Below, piece by piece: positions 43,435 through 55,675 of a stretch of DNA of 64,000 nucleotides. How positions within the stretch are numbered: position 1 is the stretch's first letter; each line of letters begins with the position of its first letter. The notes under the pieces are model-generated. The model ran no database searches. It saw only the letters and a list, made by a program, of their open reading frames with translations, and was not told where the DNA came from. A program made the position numbers and the translations under genes. This DNA is from Closterium sp. NIES-65 (Eukaryota > Streptophyta > Zygnematophyceae > Desmidiales > Closteriaceae): positions 372,001-436,000 of the forward strand of contig CANXME010002015.1 of NCBI GenBank assembly GCA_948144175.1. The letters are read 5' to 3'.

Positions 43435-45700
43435 TGATCAGGACGATATGTGAAATTACGAATCACGAATCCGGAGCTCCGGCGTGACAAGTTAGGTCAA
43501 ATTTGGTCGCCGCTGCGACACTGCGTCAAATTACAAGAGTCGAATTCCCGCGGACCAGGACGGCTGATCGGGACGACCGGGTGGAGTGTAGATAAGGTGA
43601 GGCTCTTCTGAACGATGGAAGAAGGCTCGCCAATATGGCGAAAAGAGCTGTGAACGATTGACCAGGGATGCTGATAAGGTGAGGCTCTGTTCTTTCTGAG
43701 AGGGCTAAGTGGAAGGGAAGACCAGTGAGTGTGGGGTGGAAACGGAAGGGAGAACAATGCGTTATGAAGATCGACGGTGAATCGGTCACTGCATGACGAA
43801 TCCTACGGCTGCAGCCGAGCTGGCCTGGTCAGGAAAGGTGAATAATGAAGCAAGGAACGTAGCAGATTGAATCATGGAAACAGCTGAGTTGCGGCTGGTC
43901 AGGGAGATGTGATGGCTGGCCATGTTGATGAAGCATGACATGGGATGACGGCAGTGGTGTGGATCATGGGATACAAAGCAATGCAATGCGTTTTAGTGGG
44001 TTTGAAGAGGGTGCAAGCAGTTATTGTGGGAGAAAGATCTGCTGGAGAGAAGAAATAATGTTGCAGCAGGGAGGAGATTGGGGAAGGAAAAGGTGTGCAT
44101 GACGCAGTGCAGTGGGAGGATTTTTTTCGGTTGAACCCGTGTAGCCAATGGCGTACTCTGCACATGCTGCCCGAGCTACCTGTAACCAGTGGCACAGTAA
44201 AGGGGTTGGCTTGAGCACTCTCTAGAAGCGCATCTTCATGCACGGGAGAAGGGCACTGGGGACTGGCAGGATGAACCCATGGCCCTTCTCACACGTGCTA
44301 TACTTTCAGATCAGACTGCGTGGGTTAGTCACCCACACTGGACTTAACACTCGAGGGTGATGTACCGGTAGGTTGCAAGCAGAGAAATTACTTTCTTATC
44401 CACGAAACTAGGCTAGCTCAGAGATATGTGACACACCAGCCAGCGGTGGTCGGTGAAAGTGATAGGATCAAAACATTTGAGGGCAGGAGATGTAGTGTCG
44501 CTGCGCTCTTCTGTATTGCCAAGCCTTGTTTCCAAACTGCAGAGACCAAGGGAACCACAGCTGGAAAAACGATGGGAACATGCTAGGGTGCCAAAATGGG
44601 AACGCACTTGGACCCATGAGACCCTTGTGAAAACGCGGAATCAGAAACCCTATCCACTCTTCCTTCGCATACGTCAGGAATATTTCTACTGACGTGGAAG
44701 CACACGCCAGATCCTCGATCGGCGCCAAAGAGCTCTGCCGTTGTGATTCGAGGAAGGCCAGTTTCTCTGGACATTCGCGTGGGAGGGGCTGCTGTGATGA
44801 CATGAATGGACGTGGATGTCGAGGGTTCTGACGTGTAGTAATGGGTGCGACTGGGACATTTCCTGAGCCATTATCATGTCCCTCAATATAGCTACAACAG
44901 GTAACACCGTACACAAATACTTTTGGTTTACCTAAATACTATTTCCGGATTACATAAGTATTGTTTTGAAGTCCTCAGGCGAGTAGAGGAGAAAAAAAAA
45001 GTCAAAACAAAATGTCAATGCACTGTAGATAGAAAGTTCAGCAACATCAACCCATGACATAAGTTTCTATAGCCCCTCGCGTGTATACGTGTTCGACGAA
45101 CGCTTGGGGATTCATGGACTAAAAATCGAATAGGTAGGATCGGCATATGCAGTTATAATCCCACCAGGGACTTAGCCAGGATCGTCAAGGTTGATCGCAT
45201 GGAGATATTGCAGCGGAAGTAAGTGATTAGAGACCATAGTGAATATGAATTACTAAAATTGTTATAGCTATTGCATTACATAGACATACAAAGGAACACG
45301 AAAACTCCTAGCTGGTCATGTACTCTATGTGGTACATTCAATTGCAGCGAAACTCAGCCATGCGGCGAGGGAGCCCGTTACAACCCATTTTCGCCATTTC
45401 CATGTTAATTGTTTCTGCATGCATCGGTCATCGCCATAAAAACCCGGATATTTGAGGTTTTTTTTTTTTGTTTTTTAATGGGTGATGCTAAAAGCTCAGC
45501 TTATTTTTTCTTTCTTAAAGTGTACCCTGATCCGTCAAACAAAAATCGTGAACCCGCGCTAATTTCGCAAGTGCGATGGTTGCCATTATTATTGGTGGAA
45601 TTACGTTGAGGTGCTATCAATCACGTAAGTGCAGCAAATACAGTCATTTTTTAGGGGGATCGGACGTCTTGCGTTATGGTTATCTCCGCGTTGGGAACAG
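43435..45700. other. Intergenic region, no gene recognised
   Basis: AT-richer than its surroundings. The sequence GATAAGGTGAGGCTCT recurs (about 43592 and 43674). The frame 44468-44914 (minus, 148 codons) has no recognised motif. Short A- and T-runs occur at 44990-45000 and 45455-45476. Confidence 0.5.
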
Positions 45701-45834
45701 TGAGAAGAAGTGAACGAGAGAATGGGTGAACTATGAACGAAGTGAGTACAAATAGGAAACCCTAGTTGGGTTGTACCCCCTATGGGATACCCCACTATAG
45801 CCTACAAAAACAAGTAAGCTATAATATTCTGATA
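45701..45834 (-). repeat. 3' LTR of element D
   Basis: 134 bp. Its outer end reads TATCAG instead of TGTCAG, a change in the terminal dinucleotide used by integrase. The adjoining minus-strand polypurine tract is GGGGGTG. Confidence 0.9.
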
Positions 45835-46046
45835 CACCCCCATAGGCAAAGTGGGGGAGAACAAGGGGTCACAAGATCAGTCAAGCAAAGCAAAGCAAAG
45901 CTCAGTGTGGATCACAAAGTCACCACACATTCCGAGCACAAGTTCAAGGGCCACAAGGCCAGTTCACATGCAAGATCATATATAGAGATATACAAGAGTC
46001 AAGCAAGCAAGAACAATAGTATATATAGGTCAAGGTACAAGCAAGG
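45835..46046 (-). other. Element D: 3' untranslated region and polypurine tract
   Basis: Shares with B, E and G the block GTGTGGTGACTTTGTGATCC and a CCCCCAC...GGGGGTG segment next to the LTR. Confidence 0.7.
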
Positions 46047-49000
46047 TCAAGAAGTCAGCAAGTGAGGCAAGACAGGCACAAGACCCAGCTGCGTGCAGCA
46101 ACGCTGATGATCACAAGGCGCAAGTGCCTTGGTGAAGACATCAGCAGTGTTGGCCTCAGAGGCCAAGTACGCAAGTCGCAACTGTCCACGCTGCTGTAGC
46201 TCACGAGCAAGAAAGTAGCGGAGAGCAATGTGCTTTGTCCTGTGCTCCAGTCGCTGCTATCGACACAAGGCCAGCATGGCCTTGTTGTCTACGTACAGGA
46301 CTGGAGGAGAACGAGGCGGCTCTCCAAGGTCGGTCAGCAGGTAGGTGAGCCAGCGAAGCTCCTGGGCAGCCATAGCCCCGGCGTAGATCTCAGCCTCACA
46401 AGTGGAGCCGAGAACAGAAGACGAGCGAGTAGCCCGCCACGAAACATAGCCGGAACCAAGGCTGAAGGTGTAACCCTGTGACGACCGCTGCGTAGCCTGG
46501 TCGTCAGCCCAAGAAGCGTCCGCGTGCCCAGTGAGGACCACTGGACTGCGCCCTCCAAGCACTAGCCCCATGCCCGACGTACTGCACAAGTAGCGCAACA
46601 CCCTCTTCGCTGCAGAAATGTGCTCTGGTCGGTGTCTCCCAGGAGCAACATAGCGTGCGAGAATGCTAAGAGGGTATGCAAGGTCAGGTCGTATGCAGGT
46701 CATCAGGTACATGAGGCAGCCAACAAGCTCTGCATACGGACCACTCGACTCTACGGACTCATCCGAAGGCAGAGCTGAGAGCGAGTGGCGAGTAGGCAGA
46801 GGAGTGGCCTGAGGCGAGGAGTACATGAAGCCGAAGCGCTGAAGGACCTGCTGCACCATGTGTGACTGAGTCAGGGTAATGGTGCGGCGTGCTCTGTCCC
46901 GGGTGATCTGCAAGCCAAGGTAGCTGCGCAGTTCACCCAGGTCAGTGCACGTGTGTCTCTTCTGAAGCTCGGACTTCACGTAGGCGAGTCCAGTAGTGTC
47001 AGCTGTGGCAAAGACCAAGTCGTCGACGTACACGAGGATGTAGAAAGGCAGCAGAGAGGTGTCGGTGCGCAGAAACAGCGACGGGTCGGCAGTAGACGGA
47101 GCAAACCCAAGTGCCGCCAGCGTAGTCCTCAGTGTGTCGTGCCACTCACGTGGCGCCTTGCGGAGACCGTAGACTGGACGCCGAAGACTCCACTGGGTAC
47201 CAGGAGGGAAAGACCCAGTGAAGCCTGGTGGGCGACGCAGCCAGATCTCCTCGTGCAGGCTGCCCTGCAAGAAAGCAGTGCTGAAGTCGAGGGAGTGCAG
47301 CTCGTAGTCACGGTGAGCAGCAACGTGCAGCAGTACCCGAAGAGTGGTCATCTTCGGGGTGGGGGAGAAGGTCTGAAAGTAGTCAACTCCCTGCCGCTGA
47401 CTGAAGCCACGAGCCACGTAACGCGCCTTGAAGACAGGCGGAGAACCCGGCGGCCGCTTCACCCTGAAAATCCACATGCCACTGACTATGTTCGCCCCAG
47501 GAGGGGGAATAGCAACAACGTAGGTGCCTGTGGACTTCCAGGAAGCCATCTCTGCATCCATAGCTGCCTGCCACTGAGAGGAGTAGGGACCCTCTATCGC
47601 CTCCGCGTAAGAGCGCGGAGTCGGGATGTCTAGTGCATCCGGGTCTCCCTCAGGGGCGAGCAGTACAGACGCGAGATGAGGTGAAGCGGCGGCCAGACAC
47701 TGGAACTCCTCCTGCCTGTCCTCAAGGACGTCCGTGCCAAGGGCACACTCACCTCCGACGGACGGAGGACAGGCAGACTCAGACTCAGCGACAAGACTAG
47801 CAGCGTAGTCTAGACGACAGCGCGCAGCAAAGTCGACGAGCTCAATGACAAGGGCAGACGCAGCAGAAGATTCGAAAGAAGGGTCAGTGACAGCAGTAGC
47901 AAGGAGACGCGTGACAGTGGGACTGGCAGCACGAAGAAAGTCCGACTCCGGGTCGGCAAGAGCAGGAAGAGAGGAAGAAGGAGGAGAAGGCAAAGGGGCA
48001 CGCAGAGGAGCAATGGACGGACGCAGAGACATCCGGTGCGTGCCAGGGTCAGGAGGAGGACGCTGACGCGAGCCGCGACCACTAGTGCGTGCAGGACGAA
48101 CAGGCGACGCAGGACGAGACGCAGGCTCACGACGCTCAGTAAGACCTCCAGTCGGACCAGCGTAGGGAGAAGGAGCACGTAAAGGGGAGGCAGGCTGTAG
48201 CTGTGACTGGGACTGGACAGGCTGTGGACCCTCTAAGGGAGGAGGAGGAGGACCAGGAGAAGGTGTAAGACCAAGAACCTGCTGCAGGAGCGGAACGAAG
48301 TACGGTTGGGGCCGCGTGGCGACGCCAGAAACAGCAGGGACAGCACAAGTACCCCTAGCAGGAGTACCCGCTCCAGCAGCACCTCCAGCAGCACCTCCAG
48401 TAGCTCCAGAACCCCCAGCAGCACCAGGAGCACTGCCAGTCGAAACACCAGCAGTAGTCTCAGCACCAACACCCTCAGCAGCTCTAGCTCCAAGAGAACC
48501 CTCAGGCCCAGCAGCTCCAGCACCCACAGCACGAGCACCTCCGGGACGCGCAGCAGCAGCACCCTCTGCAGCCGAAGAACCTCCAGCACCAGCAGCACGC
48601 CCCCAGCGCCGGGCAAACCACTCACGCAGCTCCTGAGGGGAGAGTGGCTCTCGGCGAGACGAAGCACCTCCAGGCGGAGAACCTCCAGGCTCAGCACCCT
48701 CAGGCAAAGCACCTCCAGGCGGAGCACCCCCAGTCTCAGCACCCCCAGGCTCAGCACCCCCAGGCCCAGCACCCCCAGGCTCAGCAACCCCAGACTCAGT
48801 ACCCCCAGGCTCAGCACCCCCAGGCTCAGCACCCCTAGGCTCAGCACCTCCAGACTCCGCACCCTCAGGCTCAGCACCCCCACGCGTAGCACCTCCAGTC
48901 CCAGCACCCCCAGGCTCAGCTCCCGCAGCAGCACCAGAGTCACCAGTGACCTCGACAGGCTCGACCGCGTCTACCTGGGACACACCTGAAGGGGCAGGAC

Positions 49001-51980
49001 CTTGAGGGGGGAGGGGGTCTACCGGGGGGGGACCTGGTACCAAGAAGAGCGGGGGTGGGGGGAGGGACGGAGTGCGGTAGGGGAAGAGGCGGTAGTAGGG
49101 TACCGACTCGTCATACGTGACGTCCTGGGAGGACAAAACACGTCGAGAGGTGGGGTGGTAGAACTGCCACCCAGGGGCGTCGGGGGGGAACCCTAGGAAG
49201 ACGCAGGGAGCAGCGCGAGGGGACAGCTTGTCTGCAGACAAGTCGCAGACAAACGCCCGAGATCCCCAGACCCGAAACGCCGACGCATCGCCAACCTTCC
49301 CCGTCCACTGCAGGGCTGGGGAGGTCTCCGGCCTGGAGACCCTGGGGTGGAGGTTGATCTGATGCGCCGCGTACCTGACCGCAAACGGCCATAGAAAATG
49401 GGGGGCAGCCGCATGCATCATAGACGTACGAGCGACGTCCATGACCATGCCAATGCGGCGCTCTGCAATCCCATTTTGCTGCGGTGAGTCCGGAAGCGTG
49501 AAGGTCTGGCAGATGCCTCGCGCACGACAGTAGGCACGCAGAAGGCCAGAGGAGAACTCTCCGCCTCTGTCCGAGTGCAGACGCAACACAGGAAAGTCCG
49601 AGCCAAAGCTCTGCCTGAGCTGGAGACGAGCTGCGCGGATCCAGTCGATCAGCACCTCAGTGACATCACCCTTGCTGCGCAAGGGGAAGACTGTGGTGTA
49701 ACGCGAGTAGTCGTCAACCACCAACAGGAAGTAGCGCTCGTGACCAAGTCCACGGACGCGTTCAGGGCCCCACACGTCCATGTGAAGCGTCTGCAACGGA
49801 GCCTCTGTCGGAGGAAACTGGGAGGAGTGAGGGGCAGCACGCTGGCGCCCCTCGACACAGGGGACACAGGTAGGGCCAGGGCCCTGAGGAAGGGGAGAGA
49901 GGGACCGGGGGAGACCAGACACAAGAAGACGGGAGGCCATGCCTCTGAGCCGAAGCAGAGAGGGGTGGCCAAGGCGGTGGTGCCAGAGGAGAGTCTTGTG
50001 AGACAGACGGCGACACAAACAGGGGGCAGACTCAGGACCAGACCTGGACGCTGCAGCAAACACCTGACCAGACGAAGGGACTCTAACAGACTCAGCACCG
50101 GGAGGAGAAGCAGTGGTCAGTGTGTACAGGCTCGACCCTGGCTGACGTGTAAACGTAGCCAGGTGGCGACCTGTGCTAGCCTCTGTGCAGTGTGTCACTC
50201 GCTGACGAGCAGGAGTGAACTGGTGGACACCCACATCCTGTAGGTCAGCACCACTCACGAGGTTCGTAGAGAACGAGGGGAGGTAGAGACCAGTCAGGGT
50301 GCCAGTGGGAGCCGCCGGACACGGGAGGACGGTGGAGAAACGAGACAGGACAGGACCCCCAGAGGGGTCAGCCAGGGACACCGCAACCGGCCGACTAAGC
50401 GGCGTGAGAGTGGTGCGGTCCCGAAAGAATGAGCGAGACGCCCCAGAGTCAAGGGTGAAGGTGTGAGAGGCCGAAGCCGACACAGTACCTGAGAGTGCAG
50501 ACTCACTAGTACCTGAGAGCACAAACGCACTGGCACCTAGAGCAGCAGCCTCACTGGCACCTGACGCAGCAGTACCAATGCCCAGGTCGGGCGGGAAACA
50601 CCGGTAACAGTCACCCTCATCACTAACAGTCACAGCATACATGGCAGCAAGGATAGCATCAAAGTCAAGATCAAAGATAGCTACACCAGCCCTAGACAGC
50701 TCTCCCCAGCGGGGGATCTCAGAGGCCTCCGGAAACTGCTGGCGCCAAGCGTCGGTCAAGCGGGCAAAGCAGCGGCGGGCGGTGTGGGTGCCCCCACACT
50801 GCTCACCCGCGCGGTCGCCGGTGCGAAGGACGTAGGTGCAGGGACCGAACGCCCCACCACGCTGACGCTGCGAGTACCACTCACGGAGCTGCTGAGGGGT
50901 GGGGACGTCGCGAGAGCGCTGCTGCTGCTGGCGCTGACCACCCCCAGTGCTGCTCCGCTGGGACGAGCCACTCCGACCACCTCCACCACCGCCACCCCCG
51001 CCTCCGCCGCCACCGCCGCCACCGCCACCCTCGCCCCCGCCGCTCCCACCGCCACCTCCGCCACCACCTCTGCCGCCGCCTCCGCCTCCACTGCCGCCAC
51101 CAGTACCTCCACTCCCGCCACCACCTCCATCGCCACCCCCACTCCCCCCGCCGCCCCCACCTCCTCCGCCACCGCCCCCGCTAGCTCCACCCGCTCCCTT
51201 GCCCCTGCTAGAGCGGCGCCTACCGCTGGGGGCAGACGCCGCACCGACCGACTCCAAACCAACGAGGTCGGCCGCAGCAGCAGAGGCGACAGAGGGCAAC
51301 AGGGGGGAGGGAGAACACCCCTCAAAGATGGGGGCGCGAGGGTCACCACGAGAGGCCCCTACAGCGACTATACTCTTCTCAGCCGCTAGCAGGGACTTCT
51401 CAAGGAGGTCGACAGTGAGGGTGGTGGGACAGACAGAGAGAAACTGGTCCCTAACGGCACGAAGGGACTCAGGGAGACGGGTGACGAGAAAGTAGAGAGT
51501 GATGTACATGGGAGGAGGGTTTGCGGCGCGGAAGTCAGCAGGAAGCGCAGCGCGGTAGCGAGTGTCACTAGCGCGGAGGTGGGTAAAGAGGTCAGCGACT
51601 GTGGGAAAGGCAGCGAGGTCAGGGAAGAGGTACGGTAGCATGAGGCGGCTCAGCGTAGCGGAGGAAGGGGAGGAGTAGCGCGCAACTACAGCGTCGTACA
51701 AGGCCTGAGCGGTCTTGCATTGGCTAAAGTGCGCACGCTCGGAGGAAGGGAGGTGGCGACGCACAGCAAGACGTGCAGCAGCATCGCGTGTGGCCCACTT
51801 GGAGCGAACAGTGGGGTCAACATCAGCAGGAGGGGCAGGGACAGCGCCAGAGACAAAGTCAAAGAGAGAAACCTCATCTATCGCATCGCACAGTAAGTAC
51901 AGCTGCAGGTCCTCGACCCAGACTGCAAAGTCAATGGCGCGACCCTCAGCATCAAAAGCCAGGACACTGGGGGTGGCCAT
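46047..51980 (-). pseudogene. Element D: gag-pol polyprotein with one late stop
   Basis: Start chosen at MATPSVLAFDAEG (51980) by analogy with B and E; an in-frame ATG at 52049 would add 23 residues. Order: gag; Gly-rich tract; Cys/His segment TARRCFARLTDAW; protease LDSGASRSFF (~511); LLWHHRLGHPS; integrase DVWGP, LHSDRGGEF and QQNGIAER; hinge with GGAEP repeats; RT YVDD (~1651); RNase H. TAG at 46257-46259 replaces the GAG found in B and E after MLALCR. The remaining ~70 codons, QRLEHRTKHIALRYFLA onward to VLPHLLTS, are intact in frame. Confidence 0.92.
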
Positions 51981-52084
51981 TATAGCAGCTGACAGTCTCA
52001 CCGAGCAGGAAGAGTCGGGTAGCTCAGTAGTACAACAACACGGCAGCACAGTGGCTGCGCCGGTCCAGGAGCAGCAGCAGCCCC

Positions 52085-52960
52085 ACAGGAGCAGGAGCTC
52101 GGCACCTCAGGTTGCTCGGGCGGCTCGGGCGGCTCGGGCGGTTCGGGCGGCTCGGGCGGTTCGGGCGGCTTGGGCGGCTCGGGCGGCTCGGGCGACTCGG
52201 GCGGCTCGGGCGGCTCGGGCGGCTCGGGCAGCTCGGGCGGCTCGGGCGGCGCGGGCGGCGCACGGGTGACTGCACGAGCGGCCGGGGCGGGTCACGGGCG
52301 GTGCGCGGGCGGCTCACATGCGGCTGGGGCGGCTCACGGGCGGCTGCACGGGCGGCTGGGGCGGCTCGCGGGCTGCTCGCGGGCAGCTCGCGGGCTGTGC
52401 ACGGGCGGCGCGGGCGGCGCACGGGCGGGTGGGTGGCTCGCGGACGGGCGGCGCACGGGCGGGCGGCGCACGGGCGGGCGGCTCACGGACGGGCGGCGCA
52501 CGGGCGGCGCCAGCGGCTCACGGGCGGGCTGGTGGCGCACGGGCGGTCGGCTCACGGGCGGCGCCGGCTCACGGTCGGGCGGCGCGCGGGTGGGCGGCTC
52601 GCGGGCGGCGGCTCACGGGCGGCGGCGCACGGGCGGCGTCTGACGGGCGGCTGCTTACGGGCGGCGGCTGACGGGCGGCGCTCACGGGCGGCGGCTCACG
52701 GGGAGGCCGCGGGCGGCTCACGGGTAGGCCGCGGGCGGCTCACGGGCGCTAGGGCAGGCCGCGGGCGGCGGCTCACGGGCAGGCCGCGGGCGGCTCACGG
52801 GCGCTAGGGCAGGCGCCGGGCGCTAGGGCGCTAGGGCTGGCGCTAGGGCGGGCGCTAGGGCGGGCGCTAGGGCGGGCGCCAGGGCGCTAGGGCGGGCGCA
52901 AGGGTGGGCGCTAGGGCGCTAGGGCGCTAGGGCAGGAAAAAAAAGTTTTCGAAGTGGTGG
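52085..52960 (-). repeat. Element D: GC-rich leader minisatellite
   Basis: Repeats of GGCGGCTCGG next to gag, GGCGGCGCACGGGCGG in the middle and GGGCGCTAGGGC toward the primer site. It is the longest leader here, nearly 0.9 kb. Confidence 0.8.
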
Positions 52961-52987
52961 GCCCTAAGCAAAGTTCCCACAGGGGAA

Positions 52988-53135
52988 CCTGCTCGATACC
53001 ATGAGAAGAAGTGAACGAGAGAATGAGTGAACTATGAACGAAGTGAGTACAAATAGGAAACCCTAGTTTGGTTGTACCCCCTATGGGATACCCCACTATA
53101 GCCTACAGAAACAAGTAAGCTATAATATTCTGACA
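52988..53135 (-). repeat. 5' LTR of element D with primer binding site
   Basis: LTR 53002-53135 starts TGTCAGAATATTATAG; the primer site TGGTATCGAGCAGG is at 52988-53001. Confidence 0.93.
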
Positions 53136-53140
53136 AACAG

Positions 53141-53633
53141 CACAGACAAACATGATTTGCGGATTGGTTGAGTAAGCAGCATTTGACATGACCCTTTCCC
53201 TCGACTTGAATCTGAATCACTGTACAGCATTGTGCAGCTATACGAGACTGCACACAGCAGCGCATCGCTAGTTGGTCTTTCTTGATCTAAAAGGGTCCCA
53301 TCTTCTCCAACGCTTTTATTCAATCCCACACCCACCCCCTCCCCCCCCCCCCCCCCCCCCCCTCTCTACCAATCGTCTTCCCAACTCAATTTGCAGATCG
53401 TCTCTATTTCCGCACAAGCCGAACGTTCCCGATTCTATGGATGAAATGCCCCCAAGCCAACTATTGGGTCTGCTGCGCATATGATCACAGAGACTCCCGC
53501 TTCCTAGGATGTGGCACGAAATGTACGGTTGATGCAACAGACCCTTAGCTTCAGAAATCTTTTGCAACCACTGTTGTCGACAACGACGATGGGCCGTCTA
53601 ATGATGAAAAAAACCGCAATGGAAACTCAACCT
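53141..53633. other. Unassigned spacer with a poly-C tract
   Basis: Between elements D and G. It contains C-rich sequence at 53330-53362 with a run of about 22 C. No gene is recognised, although the last ~80 bases could belong to the gene remnant continued at 55146. Confidence 0.5.
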
Positions 53634-53767
53634 TGTCAGAATGTTATCTTATGTTCTAGCCTGTAGTTGGGTGCTCTATAGCGAGTACAACCCTTCTAGG
53701 GTTTGCTATTTGTATCCTCATTCTTGCTAGTTCAACCCCTCTCTCTTTCTTTCTTCTAATTTTGTCA
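53634..53767 (+). repeat. 5' LTR of element G
   Basis: 134 bp, TGTCAG to TTTGTCA. It contains CTATAGCGAGTACAACCC and CTAGGGTTTGCTATTTGTA, the same core as in F. Confidence 0.93.
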
Positions 53768-53849
53768 TGCTATCAGAGCAGGTCGATCCCCTTGGATCGA
53801 TCCTGTGGGTGGGTTACCACCCCCTCGCTTCCGCTGAAACTTTTCCTTC

Positions 53850-54330
53850 CTGCCGTGCGCCCCGAGGCGCGCGGCGGGGCGCGCGGCGGGCTTCTGCCCC
53901 GTCGTTCGCCGCGTTGGAGGCGCCGCGACGGGCGACGGGGACCCGTCGCGGCCCCGCCGCCCCGCTTCGCGGCCCCGCCGCCTCACGTCGCGGCCCCGCC
54001 GCCTTACTTTGCGGCCCCGCTGCCCCATTTCGCGGCCCCGCCACCCCACGTTCGCGGCCCCGCCGCCCCACTTCGCGGCCCCGCCGCCCTTCTGTCGCGG
54101 CCCCGCCGCCCCACCTTCGCGGCCTCGCCGCCCTTCTGTCGCGGCCCCGCCGCCCCACCTTCGCGGCCCCGCCGCCCTTCTGTCGCGGCCCCGCCGCCCC
54201 ACCTTCGCGGCCCCGCCGCCCTACACCTGTGGCCCCGCCGCCCTCCTTGCGCCCCGGCCCCATTTCCCGTCGCCTGGGGGAGGGGGGCGAGCGCCGCCAT
54301 CCCACCCTGCCTACCCGCCATCCCACCCTG
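53850..54330 (+). repeat. Element G: GC-rich leader minisatellite
   Basis: About 20 repeats of CGCGGCCCCGCCGCCC with short spacers. They generate long but meaningless frames on both strands. Confidence 0.85.
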
Positions 54331-55002
54331 TCTGTGTTAGGGTTTGGGGGTGGCAAGCAGGGGGTGGCAAGCAGGGGGTGGCGAGTATGGGGGTGGCACT
54401 TCCTCATTCCTCCCTTTGCTCCTCCTCCTCCTTCGTCTCCCACTGCTGCAGCTGTCGCTGAGGGGGGTGGATGTGTGGGAGACTGGGGTTTATGGTTTAA
54501 GGGGGGTGCGTGGGAGTGGAGCTAGCGGTGTAGCAGCGGGTGTGTGCCAGGAGGAGTGGGATAGACTGTTTTGGGAAGTTGCACGGAGGTTGCCGTCGTG
54601 TCGCCAGCAGCACCTGTAGTCCGGGGGCTTCGCCCGGTAGCCCAGTCGTAGACTTCTACGCCAGCCGCCCGTGGGTCCGTTGCTCGTCTGCCGCTACTTT
54701 AGCCGCGGGGCCAGTTACTCCAGTATTCCGGGGGCTTCGCCCGGTAGCCGCTGTGCCAGTCTGCCTACTGTTGCCCGTGTGTCTGCAGCTTCAGCCGTCG
54801 CCTCCTATCTCCTCTCCCCTCACTCTCTCTCCTCCTCCTCACTTGCCCGTTGTGACTACCACTAGCTTTGCTCATAATTGTGAACTCTAAACTATTGCTT
54901 CTTGAACTTGTGCTCAGAATGTGTGGTGACATTGTGATCCACCCTGAGCTTGTACTGCTTTGCTTGCTCTGCTGATTACACCCCACTTTGGCTATGGGGG
55001 TG
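54331..55002 (+). other. Element G: conserved non-coding interior and 3' end
   Basis: A TGGCAAGCAGGGGG repeat (54345-54395), a CTCCTCCTCCTCC tract, and two copies of CCGGGGGCTTCGCCCGGTAG (54618 and 54728), a self-complementary hairpin. The same blocks occur in F and H. No conserved frame is seen. Confidence 0.7.
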
Positions 55003-55135
55003 TGTCAGAATGTTATCTTATGTTCTAGCCTGTAGTGGGTGCTCTATAGCGAGTACAACCCTTCTAGGGTTTGCTATTTGTATCCTCATTCTTGCTAGTT
55101 CAACCCCTCTCTCTTTCTTTCTTCTAATTTTGTCA
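55003..55135 (+). repeat. 3' LTR of element G
   Basis: 133 bp; differs from the 5' LTR by loss of one T in the GTAGTTGGG stretch. Confidence 0.93.
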
Positions 55136-55145
55136 AACCTCTCAT

Positions 55146-55432
55146 AGCTGGTTGAAGATGCGTACGAGGATGCTGATGAGGAGATTAAGTCAACGTGGTC
55201 AAGTCGGTTTCCTTGGTTGGTTCCAACCAAAACCTCCAACGGTTTGCCTGCGGTTAAATGGAATGTATGTTCAACCCGTGCTGGTGTTGTAGGCAAGTGC
55301 GATAGGCACAACAAAGGGGCCATAGACGTGCAGACTAAGCTAAACATGCTGGAATGCAAAAACACAAGTTTGCGATGGCCAAGTTCACCGCGCTTATCGA
55401 TTGCGGCAGCAATCAGCCACACATCGATATAA
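55146..55432 (+). pseudogene. Exon-like remnant of a FPWL/zinc-finger-type protein
   Basis: After a possible acceptor (CATAG) an open frame reads LVEDAYEDADEEIKSTWSSR, then FPWLVP, NGLPAVKWNVC and LNMLECKN, ending in TAA after AAISHTSI. The arrangement FPWL, then PAVK.xVC, then a K..LE.H-like block resembles hAT-associated or TTF-type zinc-finger proteins, but the expected Cys before NVC is Trp. Element G inserted 10 bp upstream. Family assignment is weak. Confidence 0.35.
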
Positions 55433-55437
55433 AAAAC

Positions 55438-55660
55438 AGTAGCCAGAAAGTAGAAACAGGAAAGAGCGGTTGCACTAGCAGGCAGTTGAGTACATATAGG
55501 AAACCCTAAATTGGGCTGTACTCGCTATAGAGTACCCCACTGCAAGCTAGACAAATACAACATTTTGAAACACCCCCATAGCCAAAGTGGGGTGTAATCA
55601 GCACAATAAGCAAGCATAGCAATAGTTCACAATGTCAGAATAACAGCTAGAATGTAGGAG
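55438..55660 (-). mobile_element. Element I: 3' LTR fragment of a G-family element
   Basis: An LTR-like block at about 55438-55572 (minus) with the CTATAGCGAGTACA core is followed by the G-family polypurine and 3' UTR sequence (CCCCCATAGCCAAAGTGGGG). The interior then stops near 55660, where the LTR of H begins. It is an old, truncated copy. Confidence 0.7.
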
Positions 55661-55675
55661 CCATAGCTAGGGTTT

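Larger units (their letters stand above)
45701..53135 (-). mobile_element. Element D: complete copia retrotransposon
   Basis: 3' LTR 45701-45834, gag-pol 46047-51980, GC-rich leader, primer site 52988-53001, 5' LTR 53002-53135. Target duplication AACAG at 45696-45700 and 53136-53140. The LTRs differ at 4 of 134 positions. The polyprotein frame is continuous except for one stop close to the end of RNase H. Confidence 0.96.
53634..55135 (+). mobile_element. Element G: complete 1.5-kb non-autonomous LTR retroelement
   Basis: 5' LTR 53634-53767, primer site TGCTATCAGAGCAGG from 53768, GC-rich leader, a ~0.7-kb interior without gag or pol, polypurine tract GGGGGTG, 3' LTR 55003-55135. Target duplication AACCT at 53629-53633 and 55136-55140. 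The LTRs differ by a single-base indel, so the insertion is recent. The last ~110 bp before the polypurine tract match the 3' UTR of E and D, and the LTR core matches theirs. It is TRIM-like, but larger than typical TRIMs. Confidence 0.95.

Noticed and set aside
44468-44914. 148-codon minus-strand frame in the intergenic region
   Set aside because: No recognised motif, no good splice pattern, and ordinary length for chance in this composition.
50947-51495. Proline-rich and Ala/Thr-rich frames on the plus strand of element D (also 31499-32044 in B, and minus-strand counterparts in E)
   Set aside because: They are antisense shadows of the Gly-rich tract in gag.
53767-54525. 252-codon frame inside element G, considered as a private gene
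   Set aside because: It begins at the LTR/primer-site boundary and is made almost entirely of leader repeats; F and H do not conserve the frame.
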